Of a stretch of 34,947 nt of DNA, positions 13,894 through 22,055 are shown in pieces. This DNA is from Streptomyces panaciradicis. GTDB taxonomy: Bacteria; Actinomycetota; Actinomycetes; Streptomycetales; Streptomycetaceae. The position numbers were made by a program, and so were the translations under genes. Each line of letters starts with the position of its first letter. Position 1 is the first letter of the stretch. Location of the stretch: assembly GCF_023516615.1 (NCBI RefSeq), contig NZ_JAMGBF010000159.1:1-34947 (forward strand), given 5' to 3'. The notes beneath the pieces were generated by a model. The model had not been told where the DNA came from. It worked only from the letters and a program-made list of their open reading frames with translations, and did not search any database.

Positions 13894-14988
13894 TTGAGTC
13901 AGCCGAGCTCTGGCATCCGGCAGATCCCGGTCGTCGTTCTCGCCGGATTCCTGGGAGCCGGCAAGACCACCCTCCTCAACCACCTGCTGCACCGCAGCGG
14001 CGGCAGCCGTATCGGCGCCCTCGTCAACGACTTCGGTGCCATCGAGATCGACGCGATGGCCGTCGCCGGCGCGCTCGGCGACTCCACCGTGTCCCTCGGC
14101 AACGGCTGCCTGTGCTGCGCCGTCGACGTCGGAGAGCTGGACGGCTACCTGGCGAAGCTCGCCGCGCCCTCCACCGGCATCGACGTCATCGTCATCGAGG
14201 CCAGCGGCCTCGCCGAGCCGCAGGAACTGGTGCGGCTGGTGCTCGCCAGCGAGCATCCGGGCATCGTCTACGGCGGTCTCATCGAGGTCGTCGATGCCGC
14301 CGAGTTCGACGACACCCGCGCCCGGCACCCCGAGATCGACCGGTATCTCGCCCTCGCGGACCTCGTCGTCGTCAACAAGCTCGACCGTGCCGCGGACGGC
14401 GACCGGGTCCTCGGGCTCGTGCGGTCCCTCGTCGACCGCGCCGCCGTCGTGCCCGCCTCCTACGGCCGTATCGACCCCGAGTTCCTCTTCGACTGCAGGC
14501 CCGCCGGGGAGCGCATCGGGCAGCTCTCCTTCGACGACCTGCACGACCACCAGCACGGCCCCCAGGACGACCACCAGCGGGACGACCACGGCACGCACCT
14601 GCACGCCGCCTACGACAGCCTCGCCTTCAGCTCCGAAGTACCCATGGACCCACGGCTGTTGATGCAGTTCCTCGACAGCAGGCCCGAAGGGCTCTACCGC
14701 ATCAAGGGCTACGTCGACTTCGGCGCGCACGACGTCCGCAACCGGTACGCCGTGCACGCCGTGGGGCGCTTCCTGCGCTTCTACCCAGAGGCATGGCCGG
14801 CCGAGGCCCGGGACTCACGCCTCACCCAGCTCGTCCTCATCGGCTCGGGCATCGACGCGCCCGCCCTCGGCAAGGAGCTGAAGGCGTGCGAGAGCGACGC
14901 CCCGCACACCGCCGACGAGCACGGCATGTGGGGCGTCCTGCGCTACGTACAGGATCCGGAGGACGAGTTCGCGGACCCGCCGCTCTAG
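13894..14988 (+). CDS. CobW/COG0523 family GTP-binding metallochaperone
   Basis: A 364-residue G3E GTPase. Walker A is at residues 18-26 (GFLGAGKTT), the metal-binding CxCC motif at C72-C75 (GCLCCAV), a Glu-rich switch (VIEASGLAEP) and the guanine motif NKLD follow. Between the GTPase and the C-terminal CobW_C domain lies a His/Asp-rich loop (HDHQHGPQDDHQRDDHGTHLH split over about residues 211-233), as in zinc- or nickel-handling members. It probably delivers a divalent metal, likely Zn2+, to a client protein. The start is TTG at 13894 with AAAGAGG upstream; the open frame extends to 13465 but without family similarity. I found no convincing Zur box. Confidence 0.88.
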   Translation: MSQPSSGIRQIPVVVLAGFLGAGKTTLLNHLLHRSGGSRIGALVNDFGAIEIDAMAVAGALGDSTVSLGNGCLCCAVDVGELDGYLAKLAAPSTGIDVIVIEASGLAEPQELVRLVLASEHPGIVYGGLIEVVDAAEFDDTRARHPEIDRYLALADLVVVNKLDRAADGDRVLGLVRSLVDRAAVVPASYGRIDPEFLFDCRPAGERIGQLSFDDLHDHQHGPQDDHQRDDHGTHLHAAYDSLAFSSEVPMDPRLLMQFLDSRPEGLYRIKGYVDFGAHDVRNRYAVHAVGRFLRFYPEAWPAEARDSRLTQLVLIGSGIDAPALGKELKACESDAPHTADEHGMWGVLRYVQDPEDEFADPPL

Positions 14989-15012
14989 GTGTGTTGTCGA
15001 AGGTCCCGCCTG

Positions 15013-15114
15013 CGCGGCGTCTGGCACGCGCGCTCACGACGTTGCCGAAACGCCCGAACAGCTCCGCTGTCAGGGCGCTCCGGCGCCTTGCGATCGCACG
15101 CACCAGACGCCGCG
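15013..15114. repeat. Intergenic element bounded by 12-bp perfect inverted repeats
   Basis: CGCGGCGTCTGG (15013-15024) is the exact reverse complement of CCAGACGCCGCG (15103-15114), with 78 bases between and partial G-U-tolerant pairing continuing inward. Within it GGCGC (15074-15078) and GCGCC (15083-15087) flank a TCCG tetraloop of the stable UNCG type. It lies between the convergent CobW and parC genes. It may be a structured terminator or a small non-autonomous mobile repeat; no target-site duplication is clear. Confidence 0.6.
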
Positions 15115-15157
15115 GGGGTCGCCCTCCGGGCGGACGACGGGACTTTCTACGTACGCT

Positions 15158-17611
15158 CTAGGCCGGTCCCGCCACCACCGCCACCGTCTTCGGCAGGGAC
15201 ACGCCCGAGCCGTCGCGGCGCGGGTCGACGTCCGGGAGGTCGGCCGGGGTGCCGTTCTTCTGTGCCGCCTTGGCCGGGACGGCGCCCGCCCAGGCCAGCG
15301 ACAGGCAGTCCTCGCCCTTCAGGAACCGCTGGCAGCGCACGCCGCCGGTGGCGCGGCCCTTGCGCGGGTACTGGTCGAACGGCGTCAGCTTGGCCGTCGT
15401 CTGGACCGAGTCGTCGAGGGTGCCGCGCGAGCCCGCGACCGTGAAGACCATCGCGTCCACCGCCGGGTCCACGGCCGTGAAGGAGATGACCTTCGCGCCG
15501 TCGGCCAGCTTGATGCCCGCCATGCCGCCCGCCGGACGGCCCTGCGGGCGGACCTGGGAGGCCTGGTAGCGCAGCAGCTGGGCGTCGTCCGTGATGAAGA
15601 CCAGGTCCTCCTCGCCGGTGCGCAGCTCCACCGCGCCGACGATCCGGTCGCCGTCCTTGAGCGTGATGACCTCCAACTCCTCCTTGTTGGACGGGTAGTC
15701 GGGCACCACACGCTTGACGACGCCCTGCTCGGTGCCGAGCGCGAGGCCGGGGGAGGACTCGTCGAGCGTAGTCAGGCAGACCACCGTCTCGTCGCCCTCC
15801 AGGGACACGAACTCGGTGAGCGGCGCCCCGCCGGAGAGGTTCGGCGCCGACGCCGTGTCCGGCAGCTGCGGCAGGTCGACGACGTTGATCCGCAGCAGCC
15901 GGCCGGCCGAGGTGACGGCGCCGATCTCGCCGCGGGCCGTGGCGGGCACCGCCGAGACGATCACGTCGTGCTTGACCCGCCGGCCCTCGGCGTCCGCCGG
16001 GAACGGCTCGCCGTTCGCCGTACGGGCCAGCAGGCCCGTCGAGGAGAGCAGCACCCGGCAGGGGTCGTCCGCGACCTGCAGCGGCACGGCCGCCGGGGCG
16101 CCGGAGGACTCCAGCAGGACCGTGCGCCGCTCGGTGCCGAACTTCTTCGCCACCACGGCCAGTTCGGAGGAGACCAGCTTGCGCAGTTCGCTGTCGGACT
16201 CCAGGATCCGGGTCAGCTCCGCGATCTCCGCGTTGAGCCGCTCCTTCTCCGCCTCCAGCTCGATGCGGTCGTACTTGGTCAGGCGGCGCAGCGGGGTGTC
16301 GAGGATGTACTGGGTCTGGGTCTCCGACAGCGAGAACCGCTCCATCAGGCGTTCCTTCGCCTGCGCGCTGTTCTCGCTGGAGCGGATCAGGCGGATGACC
16401 TCGTCGATGTCGACCAGGGCGGTGAGCAGGCCCTCCACCAGGTGCAGGCGGTCGCGGCGCTTGGTGCGGCGGAACTCGCTGCGGCGGCGCACCACCTCGA
16501 AGCGGTGGTCGAGGTAGACCTCGAGGAGTTCCTTGAGGCCCAGGGTGAGCGGCTGGCCGTCCACCAGGGCGACGTTGTTGATGCCGAAGGACTCCTCCAT
16601 CGGCGTCAGCTTGTACAGCTGCTCCAGCACGGCCTCCGGCACGAAGCCGTTCTTGATCTCGATGACCAGGCGCAGGCCGTGCGCCCGGTCGGTGAGGTCC
16701 TTGACGTCGGCGATGCCCTGGATCTTCTTCGAGCCGACGAGATCCTTGATCTTGGCGATGACCTTCTCGGGGCCGACCGTGAAGGGCAGTTCGGTGACGA
16801 CGAGGCCCTTGCGGCGGGCGGTGACGGTGTCGACCTCGACCGTGGCGCGGATCTTGAAGGTGCCGCGACCGGTCTCGTACGCGTCCCGGATGCCGGAGAG
16901 GCCGACGATGCGGCCGCCGGTGGGCAGGTCGGGACCCGGGACGTGCTTCATCAGGGTCTCGAGATCCGCGTTCGGGTAGCGGATCAGATGGCGGGCGGCG
17001 GAGATCACCTCGCCGAGGTTGTGCGGCGGCATGTTGGTCGCCATGCCGACCGCGATCCCCGACGCGCCGTTGACCAGCAGGTTCGGGAAGGCGGCCGGGA
17101 GGGCGACCGGCTCCTGCTCCTGGCCGTCGTAGTTGGGCGCGAAGTCGACCGTGTCCTCGTCGATCGACTCCGTCATCAGGCTCGTCGCCTGCGCCTGGCG
17201 GCACTCGGTGTACCGCATGGCGGCCGGCGGGTCGTCGTTGCCGAGGGAGCCGAAGTTGCCGTGGCCGTCGACGAGGGGCACACGCATGGAGAAGGGCTGT
17301 GCCATGCGCACCAGGGCGTCGTAGATCGACGCGTCGCCGTGCGGGTGCAACTTGCCCATGACCTCGCCGACCACGCGCGCGCACTTCACATAGCCGCGGT
17401 CGGGGCGCAGGCCCATCTCGTTCATCTGGTAGACGATGCGGCGGTGCACCGGCTTCAGGCCGTCACGGGCGTCGGGCAGGGCGCGGGAGTAGATGACCGA
17501 GTACGCGTACTCGAGGAAGGAGCCCTGCATCTCGTCGACGACGTCGATGTCGAGGATGCGCTCCTCGAACGAGTCGTCGGGCGGCGGGGTCTTCGTGCTG
17601 CGGCGGGCCAT
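15158..17611 (-). CDS. parC: DNA topoisomerase IV subunit A
   Basis: An 817-residue type IIA topoisomerase subunit that cuts and rejoins DNA and, with ParE, decatenates daughter chromosomes. The N-terminal winged-helix breakage domain carries HPHGDASIY (89-97, the quinolone region) and catalytic Y134 preceded by R133 in AAMRYTEC. The tower and coiled-coil gate follow, with a long charged helix (KYDRIELEAEKERLNAEIAEL). The C-terminal part is a DNA-wrapping propeller lacking a GyrA box (QRRGGKG), which favours ParC over GyrA. The ATG at 17611 has AAGAGGAG upstream. The reading frame is full length and no parE gene is in the window. Confidence 0.93.
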   Translation of the reverse strand: MARRSTKTPPPDDSFEERILDIDVVDEMQGSFLEYAYSVIYSRALPDARDGLKPVHRRIVYQMNEMGLRPDRGYVKCARVVGEVMGKLHPHGDASIYDALVRMAQPFSMRVPLVDGHGNFGSLGNDDPPAAMRYTECRQAQATSLMTESIDEDTVDFAPNYDGQEQEPVALPAAFPNLLVNGASGIAVGMATNMPPHNLGEVISAARHLIRYPNADLETLMKHVPGPDLPTGGRIVGLSGIRDAYETGRGTFKIRATVEVDTVTARRKGLVVTELPFTVGPEKVIAKIKDLVGSKKIQGIADVKDLTDRAHGLRLVIEIKNGFVPEAVLEQLYKLTPMEESFGINNVALVDGQPLTLGLKELLEVYLDHRFEVVRRRSEFRRTKRRDRLHLVEGLLTALVDIDEVIRLIRSSENSAQAKERLMERFSLSETQTQYILDTPLRRLTKYDRIELEAEKERLNAEIAELTRILESDSELRKLVSSELAVVAKKFGTERRTVLLESSGAPAAVPLQVADDPCRVLLSSTGLLARTANGEPFPADAEGRRVKHDVIVSAVPATARGEIGAVTSAGRLLRINVVDLPQLPDTASAPNLSGGAPLTEFVSLEGDETVVCLTTLDESSPGLALGTEQGVVKRVVPDYPSNKEELEVITLKDGDRIVGAVELRTGEEDLVFITDDAQLLRYQASQVRPQGRPAGGMAGIKLADGAKVISFTAVDPAVDAMVFTVAGSRGTLDDSVQTTAKLTPFDQYPRKGRATGGVRCQRFLKGEDCLSLAWAGAVPAKAAQKNGTPADLPDVDPRRDGSGVSLPKTVAVVAGPA

Positions 17612-17931
17612 CGCTGCCGGCTCCTCTTTTCTGGTCGCTCGCCTACGGGTCGCTCACGGCCCCTTCGGCTCACGCTTGCTGAAGCATGAACGGGATCTGA
17701 CGCGACCATTGTGGACCGCGGCACTGACAACCCGGGCCAGGACCCGGTGTCGGCGGTCCGGCCCGGCGCGGGCGGGGTCGCCCTCGCCGCGGCTGCCCGC
17801 AGGCTACGCGATCCGCTGTGGGCGTACGTCGTCCGGGAACTTCGCCGCCGGTCCGCCCGCTTGCATACAGTGGCAGGACCGGCAGGAAAACAGCGGTTTC
17901 CAGCACCGCATCCGCGATCGAAGGGACGTAC
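17612..17931. other. 320-bp divergent region between parC and the M16 peptidase operon
   Basis: No gene is supported. Candidate signals are TACAGT (17866-17871), a possible -10 element facing right, and a small dyad GGAAA (17885-17889) / TTTCC (17897-17901). Nothing else distinct is seen. Confidence 0.35.
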
Positions 17932-19326
17932 ATGCCCATGGGTCACACGGCCACAGACCAGGCAGGCACCGGGGGCCTGACAGCGACCGAGCACCGCCTG
18001 GCCAACGGCCTGCGCGTGGTGCTCTCGGAGGACCACCTGACCCCGGTCGCGGCGGTGTGCCTCTGGTACGACGTCGGCTCGCGCCACGAAGTCAAGGGCC
18101 GTACCGGCCTGGCTCACCTTTTCGAGCATCTGATGTTCCAGGGCTCGGGCCAGGTCAAGGGCAACGGCCACTTCGAGCTGGTGCAGGGCGCCGGCGGCTC
18201 GCTCAACGGCACGACGAGCTTCGAGCGGACCAACTACTTCGAGACCATGCCCACCCACCAGCTGGAGCTCGCCCTCTGGCTGGAGGCCGACCGCATGGGC
18301 TCCCTGCTGGCCGCCCTGGACGACGAGTCCATGGAGAACCAGCGGGACGTCGTGAAGAACGAACGCCGGCAGCGCTACGACAACGTCCCGTACGGCACCG
18401 CCTTCGAGAAGCTGACCGCCCTCGCCTACCCGGAGGGCCACCCCTACCACCACACCCCGATCGGCTCGATGGCCGACCTGGACGCGGCGACCCTGGAGGA
18501 CGCGCGCGCGTTCTTCCGCACGTACTACGCGCCCAACAACGCCGTCCTGTCGGTCGTCGGCGACATCGACCCCGAGCAGACGCTCGCCTGGGTCGAGAAG
18601 TACTTCGGCTCCATCCCCGGGCACGACGGCAAGCCCGCGCCCCGCGACGGCACGCTCCCCGACATCATCGGCGAGCAGCTGCGCGAGGTCGTCGAGGAGG
18701 AGGTCCCGGCGCGCGCCCTGATGGCCGCCTACCGGCTGCCGCACGACGGCACGCGCGCGTGCGACGCCGCCGACCTGGCGCTGACGGTCCTCGGCAGCGG
18801 CGAGTCCTCCCGCCTCTACAACCGGCTCGTACGGCGTGACCGTACGGCCGTCGCGGCCGGCTTCGGCCTGCTGCGCCTGGCCGGGGCGCCCTCGCTGGGC
18901 TGGCTGGACGTGAAGACCTCCGGTGACGTCGAGGTCCCGGTCATCGAGGCCGCCATCGACGAGGAGCTCGCCCGGTTCGCCGCCGAGGGCCCCACGAGCG
19001 AGGAGATGGAGCGCGCGCAGGCCCAGTTGGAGCGCGAGTGGCTGGACCGGCTCGGCACGGTCGCGGGCCGCGCCGACGAACTGTGCCGCTTCGCCGTCCT
19101 GTTCGGCGACCCGCAGCTCGCCCTGACCGCCGTCCAGCGCGTCCTGGAGATCACCCCCCAGGAGGTGCAGGAGATCGCCAAGGCCCGTCTGCGGCCCGAC
19201 AACCGCGCGGTGCTCGTCTACGAGCCCGTCTCCGGAGAGGTCGCCGAGGACGCGGATCCCCCCGAAGACCCCGAGGCCGAGGCCACGGTCGAAGCAGGCG
19301 ACAAGAACCAGGAGGCGGCCAAGTGA
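17932..19326 (+). CDS. M16 family zinc metallopeptidase, catalytic subunit
   Basis: A 464-residue M16B-type peptidase. The inverted zinc motif HxxEH is H62-L-F-E65-H66, and the distal ligand is E144 in VVKNERR, 78 residues on, as expected for pitrilysin-like enzymes. Two homologous M16 halves are visible; the second contains the R/Y pair region GESSRLYNRLVRRD. No signal peptide is seen, so it is probably cytoplasmic. AAGGGA stands five bases before the ATG at 17932; a second ATG is two codons on. It overlaps the next gene by four bases (GTGA), so the two products are made together and likely form a heterodimer. Confidence 0.92.
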   Translation: MPMGHTATDQAGTGGLTATEHRLANGLRVVLSEDHLTPVAAVCLWYDVGSRHEVKGRTGLAHLFEHLMFQGSGQVKGNGHFELVQGAGGSLNGTTSFERTNYFETMPTHQLELALWLEADRMGSLLAALDDESMENQRDVVKNERRQRYDNVPYGTAFEKLTALAYPEGHPYHHTPIGSMADLDAATLEDARAFFRTYYAPNNAVLSVVGDIDPEQTLAWVEKYFGSIPGHDGKPAPRDGTLPDIIGEQLREVVEEEVPARALMAAYRLPHDGTRACDAADLALTVLGSGESSRLYNRLVRRDRTAVAAGFGLLRLAGAPSLGWLDVKTSGDVEVPVIEAAIDEELARFAAEGPTSEEMERAQAQLEREWLDRLGTVAGRADELCRFAVLFGDPQLALTAVQRVLEITPQEVQEIAKARLRPDNRAVLVYEPVSGEVAEDADPPEDPEAEATVEAGDKNQEAAK

Positions 19327-20711
19327 GCGAGCTCGCGACGATGGAGTTCCACCCGCAGCCCCAGGCCGGCGAGGCCAAGCCGTGGGCGTTCCCGGCGCCC
19401 ACGCGCGGGGCGCTCGGCAACGGCCTGACCGTGCTGCGCTGCCACCGCCCCGGCCAGCAGCTCGTCGCCGTCGAGGTGCTCCTGGACGCGCCCCTGGAGG
19501 CCGAGCCGGCCGGCTTCGAAGGCGTCGCCACGATCATGGCGCGCGCCTTCTCCGAGGGCACCGACAAGCACTCCGCCGAGGAGTTCGCCGCCGAGCTGGA
19601 GCGCTGCGGCGCCACCCTCGACGCGCACGCCGACCACCCCGGCGTCCGCCTCAGCCTCGAAGTGCCGGTTTCCCGTCTCGCCAAGGCGCTCGGCCTGCTC
19701 GCCGACGCCCTCCGGGCGCCCGCGTTCGCCGACGGCGAGGTCGAGCGGCTGGTCCGCAACCGACTGGACGAGATCCCGCACGAGCTGGCCAACCCCTCCC
19801 GCCGCGCCGCGAAGGAGCTCTCCAAGGAGCTGTTCCCGGCGGCCTCGCGCATGTCCCGCCCGCGCCAGGGCACCGAGGAGACCGTCGAGAAGATCGACGC
19901 GGCCGCCGTACGTGCCTTCTACGACCGCCATGTGCGGCCCGCGACGGCCACCGCGGTCGTCGTCGGCGACCTCACCGGCATCGACCTCGACGCCCTGCTC
20001 GGGGAGACCCTGGGCGGCTGGACGGGCTCCCGGGCCGAGCCGCGTCCCGTGCCGCCGGTCACCGCCGACGACACCGGGCGCGTGATCATCGTGGACCGTC
20101 CCGGCGCCGTCCAGACGCAGCTGCTCATCGGCCGCGTCGGCCCCGACCGGCACGACCGGGTGTGGCCGGCGCAGGTGCTCGGCACGTACTGCCTCGGCGG
20201 CACCCTCACCTCCCGCCTGGACCGCGTCCTGCGCGAGGAGAAGGGCTACACCTACGGGGTGCGCGCGTTCGGGCAGGTCCTCAGGTCCGCGCCGGACGGC
20301 ACGGGCGCGTCGATGCTCGCCATCAGCGGTTCCGTCGACACCCCGAACACCGGACCGGCGCTCGACGACCTGTGGAAGGTGCTGCGCACGCTCGCCGAGG
20401 GCGGCCTCACCGACGCCGAGGTCGACGTCGCCGTGCAGAACCTCGTGGGCGTGGCGCCGCTGAAGTACGAGACGGCCGCCGCGGTCGCGAGCACGCTGGC
20501 CGACCAGGTCGAGCAGCACCTGCCCGACGACTACCAGGCGACGATGTATCAGCAGCTCGCCGCGACCGGCACGGTGGAGGCCACCGCGGCGGTGGTGAAC
20601 GCGTTCCCGGTGGACCGTCTGGTGACCGTCCTCGTCGGCGACGCGGCGCAGATCAAGGAGCCGGTGGCGGCGCTCGGCATCGGTGAAGTGACCGTGGTTT
20701 CCGCCGAGTAG
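19323..20711 (+). CDS. M16 family peptidase homologue lacking the zinc motif
   Basis: A 462-residue M16 protein starting at a GTG that overlaps the upstream stop codon, with AGGAGG seven bases ahead. The fold is recognisable (LGNGLTVLRCHRPGQQLVAVEVLLDAP split across the N-terminus, then GTLTSRLDRVLREEKGYTYGV) but the place of HxxEH reads ARAFSEGTDKHS, so zinc cannot be bound in the usual way. The C-terminal half retains the R..Y substrate-binding pair (SRLDRVLREEKGYTYG). In M16B heterodimers one catalytic and one degenerate subunit work together, as in mitochondrial processing peptidase. It is followed by a strong terminator at 20730-20761. Confidence 0.92.
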   Translation: MSELATMEFHPQPQAGEAKPWAFPAPTRGALGNGLTVLRCHRPGQQLVAVEVLLDAPLEAEPAGFEGVATIMARAFSEGTDKHSAEEFAAELERCGATLDAHADHPGVRLSLEVPVSRLAKALGLLADALRAPAFADGEVERLVRNRLDEIPHELANPSRRAAKELSKELFPAASRMSRPRQGTEETVEKIDAAAVRAFYDRHVRPATATAVVVGDLTGIDLDALLGETLGGWTGSRAEPRPVPPVTADDTGRVIIVDRPGAVQTQLLIGRVGPDRHDRVWPAQVLGTYCLGGTLTSRLDRVLREEKGYTYGVRAFGQVLRSAPDGTGASMLAISGSVDTPNTGPALDDLWKVLRTLAEGGLTDAEVDVAVQNLVGVAPLKYETAAAVASTLADQVEQHLPDDYQATMYQQLAATGTVEATAAVVNAFPVDRLVTVLVGDAAQIKEPVAALGIGEVTVVSAE

Positions 20712-20729
20712 CGGCACGCGCGCGTGGAC

Positions 20730-20761
20730 GGGCCCTGGTGACCGACCTGTCACCAGGGCCC
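20730..20761 (+). terminator. Intrinsic terminator of the M16 operon
   Basis: A 13-bp perfect stem (20730-20742 with 20749-20761) around CGACCT, followed by TTCT, begins 18 bases after the M16 stop codon. Confidence 0.85.
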
Positions 20762-20841
20762 TTCTATGTCCGAATTGGCGCGGAATTGAAGGAGAGATGC
20801 CCGTCTGCCCTGTGGGATGCGCTACAAAAGCCGCGTTCCGT

Positions 20842-20871
20842 TTGGGGATTGAAAGGCGGCCCGCTTAGCGT
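20842..20871 (+). promoter_or_regulatory. Possible promoter of the riboswitch-M23 transcript
   Basis: TTGGGG (20842-20847) and TAGCGT (20866-20871) are spaced by 18 bases in a less GC-rich stretch, about 50 bases ahead of the riboswitch. The -10 fits TAnnnT; the -35 is a partial match. Confidence 0.4.
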
Positions 20872-20921
20872 CATCCGGGCTGTCCGTCAGGCACCGCGCC
20901 GCACCCGCGGCACCGGGCAGT

Positions 20922-21067
20922 CATCGCCGAGTCCCCGTACGGCGCGAGCCAGGGGAGCCGGGGACCCACCGCAGTCCCTGGGGTGAATCGGACGCCCGCG
21001 CGAGCCGCGAGGGGGTCCGTAGGAGACCTTCCTGCTCCGAACCCGTCAGCTAACCCGGTAGGCGAGA
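20922..21067 (+). promoter_or_regulatory. c-di-AMP riboswitch (ydaO/yuaA type)
   Basis: The 3' half holds the signature CCGAACCCGTCAGCTAACC, then CGGTAGGCGAGAGGG, and the middle carries GCCGGGGACCCA and GGGGTGAATCGGACGC, all typical of ydaO aptamers in Streptomyces. P1 can form between TCGCC (20924-20928) and GGCGA (21061-21065). These RNAs bind c-di-AMP and turn down cell-wall hydrolase genes when the nucleotide is abundant. Only 26 bases separate P1 from the ATG of the M23 gene, leaving no room for a separate terminator, so control may be translational. Confidence 0.93.
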
Positions 21068-21091
21068 GGGAAGGAAAGGACCAGCCTGTAC

Positions 21092-21865
21092 ATGGCGTTC
21101 ATGTGCGCCACCGGGAAGCACCGTCGTCCCAGCCGCGTCAAGCGTTCCACCGCCCAGGTCGCCGGCGTCGCGGCCCTCGCCACCACCGGTGTGATCGGAG
21201 CCCTCGCGGCCCCCGCGCTCGCCGCCGACAACTCCGTCGAGGCCGTCGAGCAGACCGGCTTCACCCCCGTCATCACCATCGGCGACTCGATCGCCGAGAA
21301 GATCGACGCGCAGGCCGAGGCCCAGAAGCAGGCCGCCGAGGAGGCCGCCCGCAAGAAGGCCGCCGAGGAAGCCGCGCGCAAGAAGGCCGAGGCGCTCGCC
21401 AAGAAGGAGCGCGAGGCCAAGGAGCGCGCCGCCCGGGAGGCCGAGCGCAAGCGCCTGAACTCCTTCGTCGCGCCGATCTCCGGCTCCTACGTCTCCACGG
21501 GCTACAAGGCCAGCAGCTCCCTGTGGTCCTCCGGCAGCCACACCGGCATCGACTTCCACGCCGCGAGCGGCACGTCGGTCCACGCGGTGGGCTACGGCAC
21601 GGTCGTCCAGACCGGCTGGGGCGGGGCCTACGGCAACCAGATCGTGATCCGGATGAACGACGGGACGTACACCCAGTACGGCCACCTGTCGTCCATCGGC
21701 GTCTCCGTCGGCCAGAAGGTCGTCACCGGCCAGCAGATCGGGCTCTCCGGCTCCACCGGCAACACCACCGGACCGCACCTGCACTTCGAGGCCCGTACGA
21801 CCCCCGACTACGGCTCGGACATCGACCCGGTCGCGTACCTGCGCTCGCACGGCGTGAACGTCTGA
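21092..21865 (+). CDS. Secreted M23 (LytM-type) peptidoglycan endopeptidase
   Basis: A 257-residue exported cell-wall hydrolase. A basic N-terminus and hydrophobic stretch end in PALAADN, giving signal-peptide cleavage near residue 45. Residues 70-122 form an Ala/Glu/Lys/Arg coiled coil with an internal repeat (AAEEAARKK twice). The M23 domain has zinc ligands H150 and D154 (SHTGIDFH), H198 (YGHLS) and H229/H231 (GPHLHFE), so it should be active against peptide cross-bridges. GGAAAGGA lies 11 bases before the ATG at 21092; an ATG at 21104 is possible. The c-di-AMP riboswitch in its leader ties cell-wall turnover to c-di-AMP. Confidence 0.94.
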   Translation: MAFMCATGKHRRPSRVKRSTAQVAGVAALATTGVIGALAAPALAADNSVEAVEQTGFTPVITIGDSIAEKIDAQAEAQKQAAEEAARKKAAEEAARKKAEALAKKEREAKERAAREAERKRLNSFVAPISGSYVSTGYKASSSLWSSGSHTGIDFHAASGTSVHAVGYGTVVQTGWGGAYGNQIVIRMNDGTYTQYGHLSSIGVSVGQKVVTGQQIGLSGSTGNTTGPHLHFEARTTPDYGSDIDPVAYLRSHGVNV

Positions 21866-21890
21866 CGACGTCCCGCACCGACCGAGAGGA

Positions 21891-21916
21891 CCCCGGCTTC
21901 CCCGAGCCGGGGTTTT
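21891..21916 (+). terminator. Intrinsic terminator of the M23 gene
   Basis: CCCCGGCT (21891-21898) pairs perfectly with AGCCGGGG (21905-21912) around TCCCCG and is followed by TTTT, 25 bases after the stop codon. Confidence 0.9.
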
Positions 21917-21935
21917 CGTCGTTTCTGTCGCCCCC

Positions 21936-22009
21936 GTGTCCAAAAAATATCCATGGATTCCGGCCTGCCGTCGGAAATTCCGGCTCTCTGCAATAGAGTC
22001 GCTGGACAC
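21936..22009 (+). promoter_or_regulatory. Promoter/operator region of the GntR gene
   Basis: This AT-richer stretch holds the 10-bp palindrome ATCCATGGAT (21949-21958), the dyad CGGAA-A-TTCCG (21972-21982), and two direct copies of ATTCCGGC exactly 20 bases apart (21957 and 21977). A possible -10 element TAGAGT lies at 21994-21999. GTGTCCA (21936-21942) and TGGACAC (22003-22009) flank the whole set as an inverted pair. It is probably where the GntR protein autoregulates. Confidence 0.5.
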
Positions 22010-22055
22010 AACGTCATTCGTCGACGTTTCACGGGGATTAAGACGGAGGTCGGTC

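Noticed and set aside
20738..20986. 82-codon open frame running into the riboswitch
   Set aside because: It starts inside a terminator stem and overlaps the aptamer; no similarity to any family I know.
21340..21420. Repetitive GCC/GAG/AAG stretch as a DNA repeat element
   Set aside because: It codes for the coiled-coil AAEEAARKK repeats of the M23 protein and is explained by that.
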